Origin: Paenibacillus assamensis DSM 18201
Lineage (GTDB): Bacteria; Bacillota; Bacilli; Paenibacillales; Paenibacillaceae
Assembly: GCF_000422445.1 (NCBI RefSeq)
Contig: NZ_KE383839.1
Location: 66,321-130,320, forward strand
Reading direction: 5' to 3'
DNA: 64,000 nucleotides
Made by a program: the position numbers and the translations under genes. Numbering within the stretch: position 1 is the first letter of the stretch; every line of letters starts with the position of its first letter. The notes under the pieces were generated by a model, which saw only the letters and a list, made by a program, of their open reading frames with translations, was not told the origin of the DNA and made no database searches. Of the stretch, positions 1 through 8,984 are shown piece by piece.

Positions 1-1095
1 GGGCGACACACGAAGCTGCACGATACGGTTGAAGCACAAGCTCAAGCGATACTTGCAGAGAAACGTGACAAGTATGAAATATTACCGATTCATCCTTGGC
101 AGTACAAGCATGTACAAACAGTGAAAGCAGTCAAAGACTATATTGCACAAGAGAACATTATTCTTTTAGGGAGTTTTGGGCCTATTGCATATCCGACTTC
201 TTCGGTGCGTACGGTGTATGTACCTGATATGAAATGCAATATCAAACTATCGTTGAATATTCAAATTACTAATATGATGAGAAACAATAATCAGGAACAA
301 ATGCGCAGAACGTTGGATGCATCCAACTATTTGTTGCAGCACCATTGTTTTGGTGATGACCCACATACCGAAATTTCTTACGAGGAAGGCGTTTGTACGT
401 GTCAATTTGCGGATGATGAGCTTACAAAATTGTTTACGATTGCTTATCGTCCGATCCAGTTTGACGTAACGTCAACGTTTGTCATGTCTAGCTTGATTGA
501 AGCTCCTAGAGCAGGAGAGCCAGCACGATTGTTGTCACTGATCGATAGCAATCAACTTGAACCGTGGTTTAGACGCTATTTAGAAATATCGCTGCTGTCG
601 ATTGTTCGTGTAGCTGAGGAGAAAGGGATTCATTTTGAAGCGCATTCTCAAAATTGCTTGTTAACGATTAAGAACGGCATGCCGCATACCTTCATTATTC
701 GAGATTTGGAAGGTGTGAGTGTGAATCAAGAGAAGGTTGCGAACAACATCAATAAATCTGGCTTGCTATTCTATGAAAAAGAGAAGGCGTGGGCGCGTAC
801 GTCCTATTATTTTATCGTGAACCATTTAGGTTCATTGATTCATGCGCTTGCGAGCAGCGTACAGGAAACAGAGGAGTATTTCTGGACAATTGTGCGTGAT
901 GTGCTTACGAAAGAAATAGAAGAGCATGACAATGAATACGTTGTGCATCTGTTAGAGGCTGAAGGTTTTTATGCGAAACGGAATATGATGAGCTGTCTTG
1001 CCGGAGTGAGTGAGACGCCTTCTTACATTCTAGTAAACAACATCATGAACAAGATAGGGAGTGGAACAAGTGAGTCAAGCAAGTCATTTCAATAA
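1..1095 (+). CDS. NIS siderophore synthetase (IucA/IucC family), 5' end outside the window
   Basis: The reading frame is open from base 1, so this is the C-terminal 364 residues of a longer protein (family members are about 580-620 aa). The IucA/IucC motif HPWQ is at residues 33-36, before the first internal start codon, which shows that a start at 121 would be wrong. Further family landmarks are TSSVRT at about 66-71 (ATP site), a KLSLNIQIT strand, the HSQN motif and the IRDLEG motif. These enzymes adenylate a carboxylate (citrate or a citryl intermediate) and condense it with an amine or alcohol. Its place ahead of another synthetase and SbnG/SbnH-like genes suggests an SbnE-like role in a staphyloferrin B-type pathway. 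That subtype is inferred; the family call is firm. Its end overlaps the next gene by about 26 bp. Confidence 0.9.
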   Translation, partial: GRHTKLHDTVEAQAQAILAEKRDKYEILPIHPWQYKHVQTVKAVKDYIAQENIILLGSFGPIAYPTSSVRTVYVPDMKCNIKLSLNIQITNMMRNNNQEQMRRTLDASNYLLQHHCFGDDPHTEISYEEGVCTCQFADDELTKLFTIAYRPIQFDVTSTFVMSSLIEAPRAGEPARLLSLIDSNQLEPWFRRYLEISLLSIVRVAEEKGIHFEAHSQNCLLTIKNGMPHTFIIRDLEGVSVNQEKVANNINKSGLLFYEKEKAWARTSYYFIVNHLGSLIHALASSVQETEEYFWTIVRDVLTKEIEEHDNEYVVHLLEAEGFYAKRNMMSCLAGVSETPSYILVNNIMNKIGSGTSESSKSFQ

Positions 1096-2848
1096 AACAG
1101 AAGCTGTTTGCTTGGATGAAGTAAAAGAAAGAATTATGCGCCAGACGATGGAAGCAATGCTGTTCGAAGGCATTATTAGTGTCAAGAAAGATAACCGAGT
1201 GTGGACTTTTACTGGTAAAGATGCGGAAGGCAACCTTGTGCATTATTCATGCAAAGCAGATGAGAAATGGTCTTTTGGCAGAGTGAAAATAGATAAAAAT
1301 TCGATAAAAAGAGAAGGCGAACCTTGTACAAATATTTATGTATTTTTGGAAGAAGTGATTCAAAATAATTTGGACGGTGCGCTTAAAAATCAATTTGTCG
1401 ATGAATTGTTAGAAACGTTAGCAAAAGACAAGCAATCTAAAGTATATCAGTCGGATGAGATTCCAGCAGCGGACATGCACTATGAAGCTTTAGAGAGTCA
1501 TATGGCTGACGGACACCCTTATCATCCGAGCTACAAATCAAGAATTGGCTTCACTCTAGAGGATAATTACTTGTACGGACCAGAGTTTAATCAAGACATT
1601 GTCTTACAGTGGATTGCGGTAAGTGATCAGCTCGCAGATGTGGCAGTTTCAAAGGCAAGTTCCCTAGAGGAGATGTACAAGCTTCACCTCACAGATGAGG
1701 ATAGGGAGCGATTTGCACAAATCTTGAAAGAGAAGGGATCAAGCGATAAGCAGTATATTTTCATACCCGTGCATCCATGGCAAATGGAACATCGCACACC
1801 ATCCTTGTTTGTACAGCAATTAATCGATAAAGATATGGTGCTCTTAGGGACCTCGAATAGCATATACCGTGCGCAGCAATCGATACGTTCTATGTCTCAT
1901 CGCAACCGTACAGATGCACCTTATATTAAGCTGGCTATGAGTCTGATAAACACATCCACGAGTCGTATTTTGGCACATCATACAACGCAAAATGCTCCAC
2001 TGATTAGTGATTGGCTGCATCATATTATTCAACATGATAGTTTGCTGCAAAGAGAAGGGTTTCACTTTTTAAGAGAAGTAGTTGGCATATCTGTCCGCTA
2101 CGATAAGCTACATGCAATCCAATATCGCTCGGCTTACGGAACGCTTGGCGCCGTATATCGTGAAAATGTTTCCACGTACTTGGAAGAAGGCGAAGAGGCA
2201 TGGCCGTTAAATGCGATCACACTTATCCAGAAAAATGGCAAGCCTTTCATTCAAGACGCAATTGAGCAGCATGGGATTGAGAAATGGAGCGAGGCACTAA
2301 TTAAAGTAGTGTCGCTTCCAATCATCCATCTACTATATGCACATGGAATTGCACTGGAGTCACATTCGCAAAACATTATATTAGTCGTGAAAAATAACTT
2401 GCCAGTCAAAATCATGATTAAAGATTTGCACGATAGTGTTCGGTATATGACGAAGCATCTGCTGCACCCTGAGTGGGCACCCCAGCTGCATCCTGAGCCG
2501 GAAACCCATCGTAAATTTAATCGTTACTCGTTCTTGCAAGCGGAAACGGTGTCTGAAGTAAGAGACTATACGTTTGATGCGTTCTATTTTATTTGTATGA
2601 CGGAAATTTGTTTCACGTTGGAGAAGTTTGGCTTGCGTGAAGAGGACTTCTGGCGTGCATGCACAGAGACAATTCTAAGTTATCAAGCGCAGCATCCCGA
2701 ATACAAGGAGAGATTCGAGCTGTTCAATTTATTCTCAGAAGACGGTCTAATCGAAGAAATGACGAAGCGTCGTATTTATGGCGATGGCGAGCTATTTTTC
2801 CGAAAGGTTAGAAATCCTTTATTAGAGGCCAAAGGGATTTTAGTATGA
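1070..2848 (+). CDS. NIS siderophore synthetase (IucA/IucC family), SbnF-like
   Basis: A 592-residue, full-length IucA/IucC enzyme. I place the start at GTG 1070 because AGGGAG at 1056-1061 then has normal spacing; GTG 1061 is in frame but overlaps that site. Visible motifs in order are FIPVHPWQ near residue 230, an ATP-binding block with QQSIRSMSHR, KLAMSLINTSTSR, ESHSQN and IKDLHDSVR. The C-terminal FhuF-like iron-reductase/helical region is typical of the family. It is translationally coupled to both neighbours: it overlaps the preceding gene, and its stop shares ATGA with the SbnG-like gene. By gene order it matches SbnF, which in staphyloferrin B assembly joins L-2,3-diaminopropionate to a citryl intermediate. 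The exact substrate is not readable from sequence. Confidence 0.88.
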   Translation: MSQASHFNKTEAVCLDEVKERIMRQTMEAMLFEGIISVKKDNRVWTFTGKDAEGNLVHYSCKADEKWSFGRVKIDKNSIKREGEPCTNIYVFLEEVIQNNLDGALKNQFVDELLETLAKDKQSKVYQSDEIPAADMHYEALESHMADGHPYHPSYKSRIGFTLEDNYLYGPEFNQDIVLQWIAVSDQLADVAVSKASSLEEMYKLHLTDEDRERFAQILKEKGSSDKQYIFIPVHPWQMEHRTPSLFVQQLIDKDMVLLGTSNSIYRAQQSIRSMSHRNRTDAPYIKLAMSLINTSTSRILAHHTTQNAPLISDWLHHIIQHDSLLQREGFHFLREVVGISVRYDKLHAIQYRSAYGTLGAVYRENVSTYLEEGEEAWPLNAITLIQKNGKPFIQDAIEQHGIEKWSEALIKVVSLPIIHLLYAHGIALESHSQNIILVVKNNLPVKIMIKDLHDSVRYMTKHLLHPEWAPQLHPEPETHRKFNRYSFLQAETVSEVRDYTFDAFYFICMTEICFTLEKFGLREEDFWRACTETILSYQAQHPEYKERFELFNLFSEDGLIEEMTKRRIYGDGELFFRKVRNPLLEAKGILV

Positions 2849-3624
2849 GAAAGAATAAACTGAAAGAAAAAATAAAGCGAAATGAGCCCGTATATGGACT
2901 GTTTGTCTCGATTCCGCATCCGATTGTCATCGAGCTCATTGGTTATGCGGAGTACGACTTTGTCATTATTGATTATGAGCATGCGTCAACGAATATGGAA
3001 ACGATCGAGGATATGATTCGAGCTGCTGAATTATTGGATATTACGCCGCTTGTGCGGATATCCCAAGTGGATCGAAATGAGATATTAAAAGTGCTCGATA
3101 GCGGTGCTCAAGGGATTGTGATTCCCCATGTAGAGAGTAAGGAGCAACTCGAGAATGCTGTTTCTTACTCCTATTATCATCCGATTGGCATGCGAAGTTT
3201 GAACAGTGGGCGGCCCGGCGCTTTCGCCAAGTATTCGTTAACCGACTATATCAAGGAAGCGAATGAGGAGGTTATGATCGTTCCCATGATAGAAAGCGCT
3301 GCGGGCGTTGCTGAGTGTGAATCTATTTTATCGATGCCGCAAGTTAGCTTTGTACTAGAGGGAGCAGCGGATCTATCACAATCGCTAGGAGTGCCATGGG
3401 ATACGGATCATTCTGAAGTACAGCGCTGTTTAGAGCAAGTATATGAAACGTCCAAGCGCTGCGACGTACCTTATGCGATTGTTTCTCGAAGTGTGGCACA
3501 ACATGCGAAGTGGGTTGAGCGCGGGGTCCATATTTTTGTACTTGGAGATGACCGCAATACAGCGTTTCGAGCCTATAGAGCAAAACGTGAAGACTATCGA
3601 CAGGTGATGGGTGGGAGCCAATGA
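2845..3624 (+). CDS. sbnG: SbnG-like citrate synthase of the HpcH/HpaI aldolase family
   Basis: A 259-residue HpcH/HpaI (class II aldolase-type TIM barrel) protein. Recognisable blocks are DYEHAS near residue 43, LVRISQVDR, a DSGAQGIVIPHVES block, an MIESAAGVAE block and EGAADLSQSLG, which carries the acid residue that binds metal in classical HpaI enzymes. In a siderophore operon beside a type III decarboxylase and IucA/IucC enzymes, the best-fitting known member is SbnG, which makes citrate from oxaloacetate and acetyl-CoA specifically for staphyloferrin B. ATG 2845 overlaps the previous stop (ATGA) and its own stop overlaps the next ATG, so expression is coupled. A catabolic aldolase is the alternative, made unlikely by context. 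Confidence 0.82.
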   Translation: MRKNKLKEKIKRNEPVYGLFVSIPHPIVIELIGYAEYDFVIIDYEHASTNMETIEDMIRAAELLDITPLVRISQVDRNEILKVLDSGAQGIVIPHVESKEQLENAVSYSYYHPIGMRSLNSGRPGAFAKYSLTDYIKEANEEVMIVPMIESAAGVAECESILSMPQVSFVLEGAADLSQSLGVPWDTDHSEVQRCLEQVYETSKRCDVPYAIVSRSVAQHAKWVERGVHIFVLGDDRNTAFRAYRAKREDYRQVMGGSQ

Positions 3625-4826
3625 ATCAGGTTGTTGAAAAATGGATCACAGACTGGCATGTTCACAATGATGAGCCTGTCTGTGCGTATATTTACGATTT
3701 GCAGGGCATTCAAAGTCATGTGAAAGCGATGCTAGAAACGATGCCTAGCCAAACGAACTTATTTTATGCGATTAAAGCGAATCCTGATCCGAACATTATT
3801 GAAGCGTTGGTGCCTTACGTGAAAGGATTTGAAGTGGCATCCATTGGAGAGCTGTTGAAAGTAAGAGGGGTTTCAGCAGATGTTCCTATTTTATTCGGTG
3901 GACCTGGGAAGAAAGACTATGAGCTTGAGACGGCAATGAAACAAAATGTGACGTATTTGCATGTTGAAAGTTTGTTAGAGCTGCGCAAAATTATCCTGTT
4001 AGCTAAAAAGTGGGAGCGGACTACGCAGATCTTGCTGCGCATTAATGTGAGAACGAACACGCTGCCCAAAACGAAAATATCGATGGGCGGACGCCCAACT
4101 CAATTTGGACTGGATGAGCAGTTGCTTGAAGAAGCTATAGCCATACTGAAAGACGTTGACAATACGCATGTTCAACTTAGCGGGTTCCACTTCCATTCGC
4201 TCTCGAACAATTTGCATGCCGAGTTGCATGTGGACATGGTCCAGTTTTATGTGCAGACCGTGAAAGAATGGGAGCGGTTGTACGGGCTAGATGTTAGAGT
4301 TATCAATGCTGGCGGCGGATTCGGTGTTACTTATGACGGTACGCCTAGTTTTGATTGGCGTTTGTTCACCTCATTGTTGGCTCAGAACGAAGCGTTGCAA
4401 GCTTTGGGAGACACGCAGCTGTTCTTTGAGCCGGGAAGATTTATCGTTGCCGATTATGGCTACTATGCAGCTGAAGTGGTGGATATTAAGCAGTCGCAGG
4501 ATCAATGGTTTGCGGTGTTACGAGGTGGAACACATCATAATCGATTGCCTGCATCATGGGGACATAATCATCCGTTCCGTATCGTTCCGCTTGATAGATG
4601 GACGTATCCATTTGCACGACCGGAAATTATTGATGGAGAAGCCACCATAGTAGGTGAGTTATGCACGCCGAAGGATCAATTGTATGCGAATGCTGAACTA
4701 GAGCGATTACGTGTGGGCGATGTGATTCTGTTTGAGAAGTCAGGCGCTTATTGCTGGACGATTTCCCATCATGATTTTTTAGGACATCCACATCCGAAAT
4801 TTTACTATATAACGGAAGGAAATTAG
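3621..4826 (+). CDS. sbnH: SbnH-like PLP-dependent decarboxylase (fold type III)
   Basis: A 401-residue alanine-racemase-fold / ornithine-DAP-decarboxylase type enzyme. The PLP lysine lies in FYAIKANPDP near residue 52. The glycine-rich phosphate loop is NAGGGFGVTYDG, followed by the FEPGRF block and a C-terminal GELCTPKDQL stretch with the usual cysteine of the second active-site half. In staphyloferrin B synthesis SbnH decarboxylates the citryl-diaminopropionate intermediate to the diaminoethane form, which fits its position directly after the SbnG-like gene. The start ATG overlaps the preceding stop (ATGA), and the next gene begins 1 base after this stop. Diaminopimelate decarboxylase is rejected as a primary call because of the operon. 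Confidence 0.84.
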   Translation: MNQVVEKWITDWHVHNDEPVCAYIYDLQGIQSHVKAMLETMPSQTNLFYAIKANPDPNIIEALVPYVKGFEVASIGELLKVRGVSADVPILFGGPGKKDYELETAMKQNVTYLHVESLLELRKIILLAKKWERTTQILLRINVRTNTLPKTKISMGGRPTQFGLDEQLLEEAIAILKDVDNTHVQLSGFHFHSLSNNLHAELHVDMVQFYVQTVKEWERLYGLDVRVINAGGGFGVTYDGTPSFDWRLFTSLLAQNEALQALGDTQLFFEPGRFIVADYGYYAAEVVDIKQSQDQWFAVLRGGTHHNRLPASWGHNHPFRIVPLDRWTYPFARPEIIDGEATIVGELCTPKDQLYANAELERLRVGDVILFEKSGAYCWTISHHDFLGHPHPKFYYITEGN

Positions 4827-4827
4827 G

Positions 4828-6654
4828 ATGAATACAACATTAACGGTATCGCAAAGCCACACTGCTGTGCAGCGAATTATGAAAGATGTAATGGATGCGT
4901 TTCTAGCCGAGCAGTTTTTTCAATTAGATGATCGTACGACGATAGCTTTATCGGCCGCATCGAATGAATGGCAGCAGCTGTTTCCTTTGTATAAGGGAGT
5001 ATCCGTCTACGTTGGAAACATTGTGTTTCTGGTAGAAAAGTGCTACAAGCAAGGTTATCAATGGGTAGCGGGTTCGCCTATTTATAAAAATGAGGATGAG
5101 AAATGGGTAGAGATCAGCTCTCCTACTAAAGTCGCTCAAATGGTGCTGCGTCACGTACTGTCTGAGGAAGCGTATGCTCATCCAGGCGTGTCGGAGTTTT
5201 TGGCTGGATTGGATATCGCGATTCAACAATTACATACAAGTTTGGAGCAGGCTGGGGTTGCTCTGTCCTTTACCCCAAGCTCAGCCTATGAATGGTATGT
5301 GAAAGGCGAGATGGTTGCTTCTTTGCGCGATCGTCCGTTTCATCCATTATCGAAGGCCAAAATCGGCTTTACGACAGAGGATTACCAGAATTACATGGCT
5401 GAGTTTGGGAAGAAGACGACCTTGCATTGGGTGGCAATCCACAATGAATCGGTTGCAAAGGGTTCGCCTGAAGTCGCAGATGTAGACCAAGTGGAGCCCT
5501 ATGATATTCTTCACGATGAGCAGAAGGCGATGATCGATCAAGAGTTAGACAATAAAGGGATTTCCAAAGAACAGTATACGATTATCCCCGTTCATACATG
5601 GCAGCTGCAACATATCATTTTGCCCAAGTTTAAGCAGGAAATAGAGGACGAAACGATTATCGTACTCGATACACAAATAGGTGATTTCTTCGCGACTTCT
5701 TCCGTTCGCTCGCTAACTTCAACGACTGCATCGACGAAAATGCTCAAGCTGCCAATTAGCGTGTTATCGTTAGGGGCTGCTAGATATTTGCCTGTTGTGA
5801 AGCTGCTGAACGGAATTGTAGGAGAAAAAATGTTCCGTGAAGCGATAGCCTGTGACGAGACACTTGCACATAAAGTGTTCTTGTGTGAAGAGAACAACTG
5901 GTGGGGATACATGCCTGCATCGATGGGACTGTTCGACGATCATCCTCGTCATTTGGCGGCACAAGTTAGAATCTATCCTGAGCAGTTATTGGATGAACGC
6001 TATAAATTTTTCCCGATGTCATCGTTAGGCGTCGTATTGCCAGACCAGCATTTTTTGACGGAGATTGTAGGGGGGAGCATCTCGAAAGAAGAGGTCATCC
6101 AGTTCTATTCGGATTTGGCTGCCGTGTTCTACGATATTGTAATGAGATTGTTTAAAGTCGGCATCGTTCCTGAGATTCACGGTCAAAATTGCTGTGTCGT
6201 TCTTAAGGACAACAAAGTGAGCGGGCTGCTATTCCGTGATCATGATTCCGTACGATTGCACCAGCCTTATCTAGATAAGCATGGCATTGAAGATCCCCGC
6301 TATCATATTCGACCAGGCTATTCGAATAGCTTGTACAATGAAACGTTGGAGAAATTAATATTCTATGTGCAATCCTTGGGTACGCAAGTGAATCTTGCTT
6401 CGATTATAGAGGCATTATCGGAATCTTATCAGATTCCGGTGAGCACGTTCTGGGATATTACAGAAGCGAAGTTGCAAGAGGTTTTACAAGTTATCGATAT
6501 TCCGGAAGCGGATAGATATGTATTAAGATATGAGTTGTTCGAAAATAAGGTGTGGCCTGCGAAATTAATTATTCGCCCGCTGCTTGAAGCGGATGGTGTC
6601 CCTGGTGCGATGCCGTCTGGCAAAGGGGTAGGGTTTAATCCTTTCTATAAGTAG
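4828..6654 (+). CDS. NIS siderophore synthetase (IucA/IucC family), last gene of the operon
   Basis: A 608-residue IucA/IucC enzyme. It carries HPLSKAKIGF near residue 172, IIPVHTWQ (T replaces P of HPWQ) near 252, SSVRSLTS, a KLPISVLSLGAAR block, EIHGQN and FRDHDSVR. The C-terminus ends in a family-typical ALLIRPLLEAD-like segment (here KLIIRPLLEADG). GGAAGGAAATTAGG precedes ATG 4828. By exclusion it is the SbnC-like enzyme that would add the third building block (alpha-ketoglutarate in staphyloferrin B), but the acyl specificity cannot be read off. It differs from the known S. aureus order, where sbnC precedes sbnE; here the third synthetase is operon-distal. A terminator follows within 70 bp. 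Confidence 0.88.
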   Translation: MNTTLTVSQSHTAVQRIMKDVMDAFLAEQFFQLDDRTTIALSAASNEWQQLFPLYKGVSVYVGNIVFLVEKCYKQGYQWVAGSPIYKNEDEKWVEISSPTKVAQMVLRHVLSEEAYAHPGVSEFLAGLDIAIQQLHTSLEQAGVALSFTPSSAYEWYVKGEMVASLRDRPFHPLSKAKIGFTTEDYQNYMAEFGKKTTLHWVAIHNESVAKGSPEVADVDQVEPYDILHDEQKAMIDQELDNKGISKEQYTIIPVHTWQLQHIILPKFKQEIEDETIIVLDTQIGDFFATSSVRSLTSTTASTKMLKLPISVLSLGAARYLPVVKLLNGIVGEKMFREAIACDETLAHKVFLCEENNWWGYMPASMGLFDDHPRHLAAQVRIYPEQLLDERYKFFPMSSLGVVLPDQHFLTEIVGGSISKEEVIQFYSDLAAVFYDIVMRLFKVGIVPEIHGQNCCVVLKDNKVSGLLFRDHDSVRLHQPYLDKHGIEDPRYHIRPGYSNSLYNETLEKLIFYVQSLGTQVNLASIIEALSESYQIPVSTFWDITEAKLQEVLQVIDIPEADRYVLRYELFENKVWPAKLIIRPLLEADGVPGAMPSGKGVGFNPFYK

Positions 6655-6715
6655 TATTAAAAGGAAAGTTAGAGACGTTAGATAACCTAATAACAAGTAA
6701 TAATGAGAAAGACAA

Positions 6716-6746
6716 AACGTCCTAATTTAATTGTTAGGACGTTTTT
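6716..6746 (+). terminator. Rho-independent terminator of the siderophore operon
   Basis: A 10-bp perfect stem (6716-6725 with 6734-6743), an 8-nt loop and a following T run. It lies 62 bp past the last synthetase stop. Confidence 0.85.
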
Positions 6747-6788
6747 CTATTTGATTTATTCGGATAGCGAGTGCTTTGTTGGGATTGT

Positions 6789-7661
6789 TCAGCAGGATGA
6801 AACGATGTTAGCTATCAATTTTTCTGTAGCAGGGCTGAGGACTTTATTTTTTTGACGGATTAATCCCACAGGTAAAATGGTCGAAATATCATCGATATCA
6901 CGAATCGCGTAAAGATTTGAATGGGCAACGAAATGTTTAGGCAGCATAGCCATACCAAACCGTTGACGTACTAGATTTAGAACCATCTCTATGTTTGCTA
7001 CATCGTATGAAGAGTGTAAATGAAAGCCATGATGAAGAAAAACATGCTCTATTTTTCGTCTATATTCACACGATGTTCCAGTTAAAATGAAATTTTCATT
7101 TTCTAAATCACACATCTTAATTTTCTTTTGTGCAGATAATGGGTGGTCGATTGGTAGTATCAAACAAAGCTTTTCTTCATACAGCGGATAAAACTCAAGA
7201 CTTAATTCTGGTGATGGAGGGGGACATAAGGCAATATCAAGTTCGTTAGCGATAATCCGTTGACTAAATTGTTGGGTTACGCCACTTTCGATGGAAAGAC
7301 AAATTTGTGGATGTTCTTTCATAAACGTTGTTAGTACGGAAATCAAATTTGTTTTGCCAATCGAATCAATTGCGCCGATCCGAATAAGTCCTTTCTGACC
7401 GATTGCAAATTCTTTCGCGGTTTCAGTGATTACATTCACTTGATTCAATAAAATATCAGCCTGTTCTTTCACAAGTCTTCCAGCTTCGGTTAGCACCATT
7501 TGTTTTCCTTTACGCTCAAACAGTTCAATGCCGAGATTTTCTTCTAATTGATTAATGTGTAGGGTGATGGTCGATTGTGCATATTGCAGCAGATTTGCTG
7601 CTTTTACCTGACTGCCACATTGGACAACAGCTTGAAATGTCTGTAACAAACGAATTTCCAT
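6789..7661 (-). CDS. LysR-family transcriptional regulator
   Basis: A 290-residue LTTR. The N-terminal winged HTH spans about residues 1-60 (RLLQTFQAVVQCGSQVKAAN followed by a QSTITLHI recognition helix), then a linker helix and a periplasmic-binding-protein-like effector domain from about 90. The ATG at 7661 has AGGAG about 9 bases upstream. It is transcribed divergently from a small cupin gene, with a T-N11-A palindrome between them, the usual LTTR arrangement. The effector is unknown. It converges on the siderophore operon terminator, so there is no co-transcription with that operon. Confidence 0.9.
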   Translation of the reverse strand: MEIRLLQTFQAVVQCGSQVKAANLLQYAQSTITLHINQLEENLGIELFERKGKQMVLTEAGRLVKEQADILLNQVNVITETAKEFAIGQKGLIRIGAIDSIGKTNLISVLTTFMKEHPQICLSIESGVTQQFSQRIIANELDIALCPPPSPELSLEFYPLYEEKLCLILPIDHPLSAQKKIKMCDLENENFILTGTSCEYRRKIEHVFLHHGFHLHSSYDVANIEMVLNLVRQRFGMAMLPKHFVAHSNLYAIRDIDDISTILPVGLIRQKNKVLSPATEKLIANIVSSC

Positions 7662-7714
7662 GATTCATTTCTCCTGAAGAATAGTTCATTTTTGTTCATA
7701 TTGAATAATATATC

Positions 7715-7729
7715 ATCGTAAGTTACGAT
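7715..7729. promoter_or_regulatory. Candidate LysR operator (7-1-7 palindrome)
   Basis: ATCGTAA-G-TTACGAT is a perfect inverted repeat containing T-N11-A, midway between the divergent LysR and cupin genes. LTTR sites typically have this form. It differs in register from the Zur box at 37139, so I do not call it a Zur site. Confidence 0.5.
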
Positions 7730-7751
7730 TTGTATAGAAGGAGATGATGAC

Positions 7752-8060
7752 ATGAAAAATTTCTTTTCCGTTGATATTACAAACAGTGAGTGGAAATTGG
7801 TTATGGACGGTTTAGAGCAAATGCCATTACGAAATGAGAATGGTGAACTGCGTTATGTCGTACGATTCGCACCTGGGGCGAAATTCCCTCATCATACGCA
7901 TAAGGAGACGGAGGAATTATTCGTATTAGATGGAACTCTTATCACCAATGATGTAGCGTATGGAGCAGGTTCTTATCTCTGTTATGGACCCAATACAGAA
8001 CATGAACCATGGTCTGAAAAGGGTTGTTTGGTACTTGTAATGGAACGTAATGCGGGATAG
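7752..8060 (+). CDS. Small cupin-domain protein (ChrR-like cupin)
   Basis: A 102-residue single-domain cupin. Motif 1 is PHHTHKETEE at about residues 40-49 (metal-ligand His/His/Glu pattern) and motif 2 is around GPNTEHEPW, where a ligand His sits at about 83. GAAGGAGATGATGAC precedes the ATG. It is a single-gene transcript closed by a terminator and divergently paired with the LysR gene, so it is the likely LysR target. The reaction is unknown; ChrR-like cupins occur as oxidative-stress sensors, quercetinase-like enzymes or anti-sigma modules, and no partner sigma factor is nearby. Confidence 0.75.
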   Translation: MKNFFSVDITNSEWKLVMDGLEQMPLRNENGELRYVVRFAPGAKFPHHTHKETEELFVLDGTLITNDVAYGAGSYLCYGPNTEHEPWSEKGCLVLVMERNAG

Positions 8061-8104
8061 TGTTTTGGTGCCATATAGCCGATATTTGTAACATACATAA
8101 CAAT

Positions 8105-8150
8105 AAAGGCTGTACTCCGTCCATGCAGATGGTTGGAGTACAGCCTTTGT
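8105..8150. terminator. Rho-independent terminator after the cupin gene
   Basis: A 14-bp perfect stem (8105-8118 with 8135-8148), with weak T-rich sequence on each side. It sits between the convergent cupin and ArsR-like genes and may serve both. Confidence 0.75.
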
Positions 8151-8198
8151 TTGTTGTTCAACCAATTGAAGCACTAGGAGTGATTCGCTGCTTCATGG

Positions 8199-8822
8199 TC
8201 ATTCCTTTTCTTCGCTAGTAGACTGCTTAGAAACATCTTTCAATCGATAGGAAAGCAGTACATGAACATATTCATCTTGCTCCGTTTGGTTCTCATATGC
8301 TCCCAATTTCGCTTCTGCTAGATTAAAAGGTACTTTTCTCTCGGCTGTAGAAAGCGCTTGCGCAACATTGTGCATTTTTTCGGCCCATTCACGTGGGTCT
8401 AGCGAGCTGTGTGCGATGTTGACTTGTGCTAAACTTCTCTGCTGCGAATTGCCGTAGCGTAAATTTACGTCCACAACATCAATGCCTTGCTGGATGAGGT
8501 TCAGTAGTTCTTGCAAGATAAAATCAGAATTAGCCGCAGCCATGGAACGATCTAGCGTATAGCTTCCTCGGTGTGTATTATCCGTGAGATAATACTTTTC
8601 AATTAGATTTCCTTGCTGTTTGGTTTCGACTAGTTGGAGTAGGCCGTGTTCTTCTAGTTTATTGACGTGGTAGTACAGGCGGGATGGTTTCTCTTGTAGT
8701 TGTTCTGCCATTTGCTTAACGGTAACCGGTTCGTTCTTGGCAATCCGTAAAATAGCCAGCTTTCGCGGATCTAGCAGCATCTTGGCTAGCTCCATATCTT
8801 GCAAATTACGAAGATGATTCAA
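8199..8822 (-). CDS. ArsR-like winged-helix transcriptional regulator
   Basis: A 207-residue protein with an N-terminal winged helix: PRKLAILRIA, the HTH with VTVKQMAEQL, then the recognition helix PSRLYYHVNKLEEHGLL at about residues 20-65. The C-terminal about 120 residues have no motif I recognise; related regulators carry a helix-rich or activator-of-Hsp90-like effector domain there. The start is TTG at 8822, chosen because AAGGAGG is 8 bases upstream. It is monocistronic. No metal-binding cysteine pair is evident, so a metal sensor role is not supported. Confidence 0.75.
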   Translation of the reverse strand: MNHLRNLQDMELAKMLLDPRKLAILRIAKNEPVTVKQMAEQLQEKPSRLYYHVNKLEEHGLLQLVETKQQGNLIEKYYLTDNTHRGSYTLDRSMAAANSDFILQELLNLIQQGIDVVDVNLRYGNSQQRSLAQVNIAHSSLDPREWAEKMHNVAQALSTAERKVPFNLAEAKLGAYENQTEQDEYVHVLLSYRLKDVSKQSTSEEKE

Positions 8823-8984
8823 TAAAGAGCCTCCTTATCCGGAAGAAGACGCGGCTTGTGGCATGCTTCTTGCGGCGTGGTAGAGCCAGTCTGTCGAAGG
8901 GCTTGATTATATTTTAGCAGAGTGAAAACGGCATATACAACAAGCAGCAGTAATCCTCTTAGAGTAGTAGACTAAAGCACGCTT

